Source: DATKGP01 sp035510775
Lineage (GTDB): Bacteria > Patescibacteriota > UBA1384 > 2-12-FULL-50-11
Reading direction: 5' to 3'
Length of the DNA stretch: 5,720 bases
Assembly (NCBI GenBank): GCA_035510775.1
Contig: DATKGP010000030.1
Span: forward strand, 1-5,720
Shown: positions 1-3,420 of the stretch, piece by piece
How positions within the stretch are numbered: position 1 is the stretch's first letter
Layout: the number at the start of each line of letters is the position of its first letter
The notes under the pieces: model-generated
What the model saw: the letters and a program-made list of their open reading frames with translations, nothing else
What the model was told of the DNA's origin: nothing
Databases searched by the model: none
Made by a program: the position numbers and the translations under genes

Positions 1-2
1 GG

Positions 3-191
3 GGAGGCAGCCACGAGCTCCAGCTAACCATCAATAATAAGGTATCGGGTAATCTGCTCTGGTCGCTGGATAATAGCTTTATAATGTTCGACGTTGTTAC
101 TTCTGGCGAATCGGCTCGCTATGTGGTTGATGCTTCTGGCCGAGCCCCGGCCCAGAAAATTGTCGATATCAACACCAGCAGCTGGTACTAA
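3..191 (+). CDS. C-terminal end of a beta-propeller (WD40/TolB-like) protein, 5' truncated by window edge
   Basis: A reading frame is open from the left edge and ends with TAA at 189-191, giving the last 62 residues of a larger protein; no start is visible. The segment LLWSLDNSFIMF resembles the W-S-x-D-G-x-x-I-x-F signature of PD40/WD40-like propeller blades found in TolB and related beta-propellers, and the rest (RYVVDASGRAPAQKIVD, ending in WY) fits a closing blade with alternating hydrophobic residues. Such proteins are usually exported or surface-exposed and mediate protein contacts, but nothing here fixes location or partner. It lies convergent to the 226-aa gene on the other strand. 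The coding status is fairly clear from the codon pattern; the family call rests on one blade motif and is tentative. Confidence 0.6.
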   Translation, partial: GGSHELQLTINNKVSGNLLWSLDNSFIMFDVVTSGESARYVVDASGRAPAQKIVDINTSSWY

Positions 192-227
192 AAAAGAAGG
201 CGGGGCAATCCCAACTGGGACGCCCCG
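192..227 (-). terminator. Hairpin with A/T tract; minus-strand intrinsic terminator, possibly bidirectional
   Basis: CGGGGC (201-206) pairs with GCCCCG (222-227), and TCCC (209-212) pairs with GGGA (217-220) around an AACT loop. The A-rich stretch at 190-200 becomes a T-tract on the minus strand just after the hairpin, which is the order expected for a minus-strand terminator. On the plus strand the hairpin follows the propeller stop by 9 nt but has no T-tract, so termination in that direction would be weaker. Confidence 0.6.
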
Positions 228-240
228 GACGTGTCGCCGA

Positions 241-306
241 CTAGCTGCCCATCACTGGCTGGTGTCGCCAGGTGACCCGAGCATTACCGTTACCGAAATC
301 CGTCAT
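241..306 (-). CDS. Possible 21-aa small ORF between two terminators
   Basis: ATG at 306-304 is preceded by a good Shine-Dalgarno AAGGAG (321-316, minus strand) at 9-nt spacing. The frame runs 21 codons (MTDFGNGNARVTWRHQPVMG, then S) to TAG at 243-241 and is followed 14 nt later by the hairpin/T-tract terminator at 227-192. The arrangement of ribosome binding site, ORF and terminator is what a real small gene would show, but no convincing promoter is seen. The strong terminator at 382-412 lies between it and the gene upstream on the same strand. The peptide resembles nothing I know. It may equally be part of a small noncoding transcript or chance. Confidence 0.25.
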   Translation of the reverse strand: MTDFGNGNARVTWRHQPVMGS

Positions 307-371
307 AGGCAAAGGCTCCTTCGTGGTATGGTCAAGGCACTTACAGCTTAGCACGTCCGTTCTAGTTTGGA

Positions 372-412
372 AGTAAAAAGGAAGGGCCGGCGCGATTTTC
401 GCGCCGGCCCTT
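372..412 (-). terminator. Strong intrinsic terminator of the 226-aa gene
   Basis: A perfect 14-bp stem pairs 382-395 with 399-412, GC-rich with a 3-nt loop. On the minus strand it is followed by CCTTTTTACTT, a T-tract in the right place. It sits 18 nt downstream of the stop codon at 433-431 and is one of the clearest terminators in the window. Confidence 0.85.
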
Positions 413-430
413 GGTGGGGGGGGTGACGGT

Positions 431-1111
431 TCAGACTCCGTAGACCCCGACGAGTTCGGGTTCCTCGACCGGCATCTCGACCGCGCTGTCCGGAGAAGCA
501 GAGTCGTGCTCGGTTAGGTCCAAGAAGCCCCGGTCGACGAAGATGTTGAGATTGTAGCGCTTCAGTACCCGCTCGTTCAGGTATCTGGCATTGGCGAGCA
601 AACGCTTCCCGACATCCAGAGTGGCTGTCATCGCGACGGTCCGAAAACCGACGACCTCCTCGGAAGGCCGGATCTCGATCTTCAATCGAGGTAGGTATTC
701 GCTCGAAGTCAGCTCGGGTTCCTCGGCTTGGCGATTCTGTGCGCCGTAAGAACACTTCCACAGCGCCACCATGATGACGAGGGCGTCTCGACCGGTAATC
801 GACCAGCCTACCGGCGCCTTGAGAAGCGCCATGATGCCGGCCAGCTCCTCAAGCGTACTGACACGTTGGCTCTTGGCCAACAGGGCAACCGCCGGACAGT
901 AGATGTTGTTGGCGCCGAAGGTGAGAACGCTACTGACTCGGCCTTCGACTTCGGTCTTATGCTCCTGCGGGGCAGAAGCAAGCTTGAGCCTGCCGTAGAA
1001 ATCACTCATCGGCGACTTCTTGTCGGCCTTCTTGAGGTCTTCGTACGAGATCGCCAGCTGGGCGATAACAACTCCGTCACGGTCAACTTTTTGAGCCAGG
1101 ACACGACACAT
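431..1111 (-). CDS. Hypothetical protein, 226 aa, unrecognised family
   Basis: The start chosen is ATG at 1111-1109 (MCRVLAQKVD...), because AGGAG (1123-1119) lies 7 nt upstream and a promoter lies further upstream. An in-frame ATG at 1243 would lie upstream of that promoter and is not credible. The stop is TGA at 433-431, which also shows that TGA is read as stop here. I do not recognise the family. The N-terminal half is mixed alpha/beta with a basic stretch (YEDLKKADKKS, residues 23-33). Residues 86-119 form two hydrophobic segments (LEELAGIMALLKAPVG and GRDALVIMVALWKC), probably buried helices rather than membrane spans. The C-terminal tail (about 199-224) is acidic and proline-rich, so probably disordered. 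There is no signal peptide. The gene has its own promoter, leader dyad and terminator, so it is a single-gene transcription unit. The upper-strand ORFs in this stretch are shadows. Confidence 0.75.
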   Translation of the reverse strand: MCRVLAQKVDRDGVVIAQLAISYEDLKKADKKSPMSDFYGRLKLASAPQEHKTEVEGRVSSVLTFGANNIYCPAVALLAKSQRVSTLEELAGIMALLKAPVGWSITGRDALVIMVALWKCSYGAQNRQAEEPELTSSEYLPRLKIEIRPSEEVVGFRTVAMTATLDVGKRLLANARYLNERVLKRYNLNIFVDRGFLDLTEHDSASPDSAVEMPVEEPELVGVYGV

Positions 1112-1141
1112 AGTGAAACTCCTATATTCAGGAACAAGGCT

Positions 1142-1167
1142 GTCAAGTGGCGCGGTGGCCGCTTGAC
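1142..1167 (-). promoter_or_regulatory. Dyad in the leader of the 226-aa gene, candidate operator or leader hairpin
   Basis: GTCAAG (1142-1147) is repeated inverted as CTTGAC (1162-1167), and GGC/GCC (1149-1151/1158-1160) share the same centre, giving a 26-bp imperfect palindrome. It begins just downstream of the predicted transcription start (about 1171), where a repressor would block initiation or elongation; in RNA it would form a hairpin about 20 nt upstream of the ribosome binding site. The regulator is unknown. Confidence 0.45.
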
Positions 1168-1177
1168 TTGTGGGAGA

Positions 1178-1206
1178 ATTGTACCATATCGCTCTCGATT
1201 TGTCCA
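1178..1206 (-). promoter_or_regulatory. Sigma-70-type promoter of the 226-aa gene
   Basis: On the minus strand TGGACA (1206-1201) and TACAAT (1183-1178) are separated by exactly 17 nt. The sequence TGG directly before TACAAT adds an extended -10 (TGn). The predicted start is near 1171, leaving a leader of about 60 nt that contains the dyad at 1142-1167 and the AGGAG ribosome binding site. Confidence 0.7.
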
Positions 1207-1225
1207 GGGTTTTTGCCCTGTTTTT
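1205..1225 (+). terminator. Weak plus-strand hairpin with T-tract
   Basis: CAGGG (1205-1209) pairs with CCCTG (1216-1220), followed at once by TTTTT. It lies between the two divergent promoters and could stop plus-strand readthrough from entering the tRNA transcript. The 5-bp stem is short and no plus-strand gene precedes it, so this is tentative. Confidence 0.3.
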
Positions 1226-1227
1226 CG

Positions 1228-1256
1228 TTGAGAAAAACCTCAAAAAGCTGTAAAAT
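1228..1256 (+). promoter_or_regulatory. Promoter driving the tRNA-Ile transcript
   Basis: TTGAGA (1228-1233) and TAAAAT (1251-1256) are 17 nt apart. The predicted start is near 1263, about 5 nt before GGGTCCG at 1268. It is back to back with the promoter of the 226-aa gene, with about 20 bp between the two -35 elements. Confidence 0.65.
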
Positions 1257-1272
1257 TTACTGGTTCGGGGTC

Positions 1273-1331
1273 CGTAGCAGGTCGAAGCTACGCTTCTCGC
1301 AAGCCCGATGAATCGGGCTTGTAGCGACGAG
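1273..1331 (+). repeat. Nested palindromes, REP/MITE-like structured leader of tRNA-Ile
   Basis: A 9-bp hairpin with TGAA loop pairs 1300-1308 with 1313-1321 (CAAGCCCGA / TCGGGCTTG). Upstream, CGTAGC (1273-1278) pairs with GCTACG (1287-1292) around AGGTCGAA. GCTAC at 1287-1291 can alternatively pair with GTAGC at 1321-1325, so two exclusive folds exist. The style resembles intergenic REP-like palindromes. Whether it is a mobile repeat needs genome copies, but its position inside the transcript is clear. Confidence 0.5.
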
Positions 1332-1335
1332 CTTG

Positions 1336-1435
1336 TTCGTTCAATTTGTGGGGGCGTAGCTCAACGGTTAGAGCGCCAAGCTTATACCTTGGTGGCTGTA
1401 GGTTCGAATCCTACCGCCCCCACAAATTGAACGAA
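1336..1435. repeat. 21-bp perfect inverted repeat enclosing tRNA-Ile
   Basis: Positions 1336-1356 are the exact reverse complement of 1415-1435. The inner 7 bp are the tRNA acceptor stem; the outer 14 bp (TTCGTTCAATTTGT / ACAAATTGAACGAA) pair leader with trailer in direct continuation of that stem. The discriminator A1422 would be base-paired to T1349 in the precursor. Confidence 0.9.
1350..1422 (+). tRNA. trnI: tRNA-Ile, anticodon UAU (reads AUA)
   Basis: The cloverleaf is complete. Acceptor 1350-1356 pairs with 1415-1421 (GGGGGCG/CGCCCCC). The D stem is GCTC/GAGC (1359-1362/1371-1374) with an 8-nt loop holding GG. The anticodon stem is CCAAG/CTTGG (1376-1380/1388-1392) with loop CTTATAC, so position 33 is T, the anticodon is TAT (1383-1385) and position 37 is A. 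The variable loop has 5 nt, the T stem is GTAGG/CCTAC with loop TTCGAAT, and the discriminator is A1422. CCA is not encoded. Most bacteria read AUA with a CAU tRNA modified to lysidine by TilS; a direct UAU anticodon is a minority solution. AUA codons are used in this window (for example at 81-83, 2588-2590 and 3423-3421), so the tRNA has work to do. The variable loop and T-arm give no hint of a pseudogene. Confidence 0.9.
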
Positions 1436-1455
1436 TGACCTATGTCTCGATTATC

Positions 1456-1480
1456 GATGGTTCGAGTCCATCCGGACCCA
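1456..1480 (+). pseudogene. Orphan tRNA 3' end (T-arm plus acceptor strand)
   Basis: GATGG (1456-1460), loop TTCGAGT, CCATC (1468-1472), then CGGACCC (1473-1479) and A1480 form a perfect T-arm and 3' acceptor strand. No matching 5' acceptor strand lies at normal tRNA distance: the region upstream is tRNA-Ile and its trailer. The only complementary GGGTCCG is at 1268-1274, right after the predicted transcription start and followed by TAGC as in a normal tRNA 5' end. This is either a tRNA split by insertion of the palindromic element plus tRNA-Ile, or a decayed 3' fragment such as an old integration scar. No plausible 7-nt anticodon loop is seen in 1423-1455. Confidence 0.5.
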
Positions 1481-1497
1481 CAAACCGACCGTTCTAG

Positions 1498-1522
1498 TTG
1501 TTTTCACAGATTTTGATACGAT
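1498..1522 (+). promoter_or_regulatory. Extended -10 promoter producing a leaderless L,D-transpeptidase mRNA
   Basis: TGATACGAT (1514-1522) is an extended -10 (TGn + TACGAT). The -35 region is weak (TTGTTT at 1498, short spacing), as is common with extended -10 elements. A start 7 nt after the -10 falls on or beside the A of the ATG at 1529, and no Shine-Dalgarno is placed upstream (AAGG at 1524-1527 is only 1 nt from the ATG). Confidence 0.5.
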
Positions 1523-1528
1523 TAAGGC

Positions 1529-2977
1529 ATGAACCAACGGGTCTGGCGAGTGGTTTTGATAGTTGCGACGTCTCTGGCCGTTTTGGCTTCGATTTTGGCG
1601 ACGACCGCCGCCGTCTCCGCCAAATATTATCAGGGCCGGATTTTGCCGAACACCGTCGTCGCCGGTATTACTCTGTCGGGAAAAACCCTCGGTGAGGCAA
1701 CTTCGCTCATTAACCAGCAAGCCATCGCCGTCACTACCCAACCGCTGACCCTAGCACTCGGCGACACCACGGCCACCGCCAGCGCTACTGACCTCGGGGT
1801 AATTATCGATGAAGGCAAAACCCTGTCTCAATTAACGCCGCCCACGACCATTTGGGGCTGGGTCAAGCCGAGCTACTGGACGAATTTTTTCAAAAGCAAA
1901 AACCAACCGCTCGTTTATACCATTGACGAAACCAAACTTTCGGCGGCCCTGGATAAAAATTTTCCTGTCTCCAAAGACCCAGTTGATGCCGGCCTGGTTG
2001 TCAACAACGGCACATTGCAGACCGTCGTCGCCCAAGACGGAATTACTGTCGACCTCGATTCTCTCAAACAAAATTTGAGCACCTACATTAATACCACCCA
2101 AGCCACGGCCATTAGCCTTCACTACACCGAGACACCACCGAGCGTCAGCACCGACGTCGCCAACCAGGTTAAGACCGACATCTCCACCACCCTGCAGCCG
2201 GTTTATCTTGCCTACCAAGACCAAAACTTTACCATCCCCGTCGCCGATTTGACGAAAGTAATCGGCTACACCAAACAAAACAGTCAGCTGACCTGGAGGC
2301 TCGATCCGACACTGCTGCAAAACTACCTTAAGAGCAAAATTTCCCAAAAGCTCAACGTCGCTATGGTTCAGAAAACCGTTCTTTCCACCACCGGCGAGGT
2401 CACCCAGGAAGGCAAAGACGGCCAGACCGTCGATGTCGCGACTTTGGCGGCAACGATTATTCAATCAACCACCGCCCGAGGGTACACCACCCCAACCACG
2501 CCGATTACTATCCCCGTCAATGCCATCGCCTTCACCACCAAAACTGTCTATCCCGGTTTTCAAGCCGGGCTTTATCCCGGCCGCTATATAAATGTTAACC
2601 TCGCCCAGCAGCAAATCTATTTGATTGAAGGCAACAACGTCGTCGCTCAATATGGGGTCTCCACCGGCAAATGGAGCTCGCCAACGCCGGTCGGGGTTTT
2701 CTACATCGGCAACAAAGTTCCGCTGGCCTACTCTCGTCCGTTCCACCTTTGGATGCCCAACTGGAACGGTCTGGTCGCCACTCCCGGCGGTGATGATTAC
2801 AACGGCGTCGGTATTCATGGCTTGCCTTGCTTCAACAAGAGCTGCACCTCGCGCGAGGGCGTCGGCCATATTGGCACACCGGTTTCCAACGGCTGCATTC
2901 GGGTTGATGATTCCGGCGTGGCCTTTATCTACGACTGGGCGCCAATCGGTACGCCGGTCGTCATCCAAGCCAAGTAG
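1529..2977 (+). CDS. Membrane-anchored L,D-transpeptidase with peptidoglycan-binding repeats and C-terminal YkuD domain
   Basis: The protein has 482 aa and probably forms 3->3 or related crosslinks in peptidoglycan outside the membrane. Residues 1-7 are short and basic and 8-31 form one transmembrane/signal-anchor helix. Residues about 40-335 carry two PG_binding_4/YoaR-like repeats (VAGITLSGKTLGEAT near 44-58; a second set near 160-320). Residues about 350-481 are a YkuD catalytic domain opening with RYINVNLAQQQIYLIEG. Catalytic elements are H430 (GIHG), H447 (GHIGTPVS) and C456 in SNGCIR. The usual SHGC histidine is N454, and the loop between H430 and C456 is long and holds two further cysteines, C434 and C439. 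The start chosen is the only Met before the membrane helix and coincides with a leaderless promoter. The stop TAG (2975-2977) is directly followed by the opposing stop of the CsoR-like gene. The domain layout is typical of Gram-positive and CPR L,D-transpeptidases. Confidence 0.9.
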   Translation: MNQRVWRVVLIVATSLAVLASILATTAAVSAKYYQGRILPNTVVAGITLSGKTLGEATSLINQQAIAVTTQPLTLALGDTTATASATDLGVIIDEGKTLSQLTPPTTIWGWVKPSYWTNFFKSKNQPLVYTIDETKLSAALDKNFPVSKDPVDAGLVVNNGTLQTVVAQDGITVDLDSLKQNLSTYINTTQATAISLHYTETPPSVSTDVANQVKTDISTTLQPVYLAYQDQNFTIPVADLTKVIGYTKQNSQLTWRLDPTLLQNYLKSKISQKLNVAMVQKTVLSTTGEVTQEGKDGQTVDVATLAATIIQSTTARGYTTPTTPITIPVNAIAFTTKTVYPGFQAGLYPGRYINVNLAQQQIYLIEGNNVVAQYGVSTGKWSSPTPVGVFYIGNKVPLAYSRPFHLWMPNWNGLVATPGGDDYNGVGIHGLPCFNKSCTSREGVGHIGTPVSNGCIRVDDSGVAFIYDWAPIGTPVVIQAK

Positions 2978-3208
2978 CTAGGAAGTAATAATCTGCCGGA
3001 TGATTTTGTGCCGATCAGTTTCGCTTGCTTCATCCACCACCATCTCGGCATAACTATTAAGACAGCCTTTGGCGGCGGCGATAACTGCTTTCATTTGAAT
3101 AATAACCATAACCGGGTCGTCGTTTTCCAGTAGTTTCGTCAAACCTTCAACCTGACCCTTGAGCCGGTTTAGCCTACCTTTTAGTTTCCGCGTGTCTTCC
3201 CCTGGCAT
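2978..3208 (-). CDS. CsoR/FrmR-family (DUF156) transcriptional repressor lacking the canonical metal ligands
   Basis: The start chosen is ATG at 3208-3206 (MPGEDTRKLKGR), giving 76 aa; the upstream extension to 3283 would translate the operator-like palindromes and matches no family sequence. RLNRLKGQVEGLTKLLE (12-28) is the hallmark first helix, with R12, R15, G18 and Q19, used for DNA contact and tetramer assembly. The second helix follows (VIIQMKAVIAAAKG, 35-48). By alignment to CsoR and FrmR from memory, the first ligand Cys falls on P32, the His on V57 and the last Cys on A61, so copper, nickel/cobalt or formaldehyde sensing by the standard site is unlikely; the only Cys, C49, is elsewhere. 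It is convergent with the transpeptidase with zero bases between stops. Inverted and direct repeats upstream suggest autoregulation. No metal exporter is adjacent. Confidence 0.85.
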   Translation of the reverse strand: MPGEDTRKLKGRLNRLKGQVEGLTKLLENDDPVMVIIQMKAVIAAAKGCLNSYAEMVVDEASETDRHKIIRQIITS

Positions 3209-3218
3209 TTGTCCCCAA

Positions 3219-3274
3219 CATATACCCACCGCAATCCACTGTATACCCCCCACTGGTATCATTACAGATACCAG
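3219..3274 (-). promoter_or_regulatory. Promoter/operator region of the CsoR-like gene
   Basis: A perfect 8-bp inverted repeat, CTGGTATC/GATACCAG (3253-3260/3267-3274, 6-nt spacer), lies 45 bp upstream of the start. TATACCC occurs at 3221-3227 and 3242-3248, exactly 21 bp (two helical turns) apart. GGGTATA tracts resemble the G/C-tract sites bound by CsoR-family tetramers. On the minus strand TATATG (3224-3219) could be a -10, giving a nearly leaderless mRNA; the ribosome binding site is poor (GGGG, 3216-3213). Confidence 0.45.
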
Positions 3275-3280
3275 AAATTC

Positions 3281-3420
3281 CAAGCACTAAATACTAAATT
3301 CTAAAAAATACAAAACCCGGCCTGTTTCGAATTTTTTGCTTTGGATTTTGAGCTTTTTATCACCGACAGAGTCGGCTCACTCCTTTGGAGTAGGATTTAG
3401 TGCTTAGTATTTAGGATTTA
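3281..3420. repeat. AT-rich MITE-like element with shuffled inverted ends, overlapping the nuclease stop codon
   Basis: The left end carries AAGCACTAAATACTAAATTC (3282-3301). The right end (3391-3420), read in reverse complement, carries CTAAATACTAA and AAGCACTAAAT, the same two 11-mers in the opposite order. TAGGATTTA occurs at 3391-3399 and 3412-3420; the second copy contains the TTA that is the nuclease stop codon. Between the ends are T-runs and two small hairpins (CCGAC AGA GTCGG, 3363-3375; CTCC TTT GGAG, 3380-3390). I recall similar sequences between CPR genes, but mobility is not shown. It could also contribute to termination of the nuclease operon. Confidence 0.5.

Noticed and set aside
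94..351. Plus-strand 85-codon ORF
   Set aside because: It overlaps the propeller gene end in another frame and reads through the hairpin at 201-227.
348..761. Minus-strand 137-codon ORF rich in Arg
   Set aside because: It runs through the terminator hairpin at 382-412 and is a frame shadow of the 226-aa gene.
728..1231. Plus-strand 167-codon ORF antisense to the 226-aa gene
   Set aside because: No ribosome binding site or promoter, and it reads through the promoter and leader dyad of the opposite gene.
1112..1243. N-terminal extension of the 226-aa protein to an ATG at 1243
   Set aside because: It would lie upstream of the promoter at 1178-1206 and skip the good AGGAG before the ATG at 1111; its translation overlaps the leader dyad.
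1268..1480. tmRNA (outer acceptor and T-arm far apart)
   Set aside because: The 5' and 3' ends lack the tmRNA signatures (GGGGCTG start, Ala-type G-U pair), there is no tag ORF, and a complete tRNA-Ile occupies the middle.
1268..1480. tRNA-Sec or a long-variable-arm tRNA
   Set aside because: No 8-bp acceptor, no anticodon arm and a separate tRNA lies inside.
1451..1741. Minus-strand ORF ending in RMDSNHR
   Set aside because: The C-terminus is the reverse complement of a tRNA T-arm, a common artefact, and the rest is antisense to the transpeptidase.
1832..2968. Long minus-strand ORFs under the transpeptidase
   Set aside because: Antisense shadows of a clear YkuD gene, Gly/Asp/Val-rich with no domain.
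3209..3283. 25-residue N-terminal extension of the CsoR-like protein
   Set aside because: It translates the palindromic operator-like region and has no counterpart in the family.
3363..3375. CCGAC-AGA-GTCGG hairpin as terminator of the nuclease operon
   Set aside because: Five-bp stem with an A-rich, not T-rich, continuation on the minus strand; kept only as part of the repeat element.
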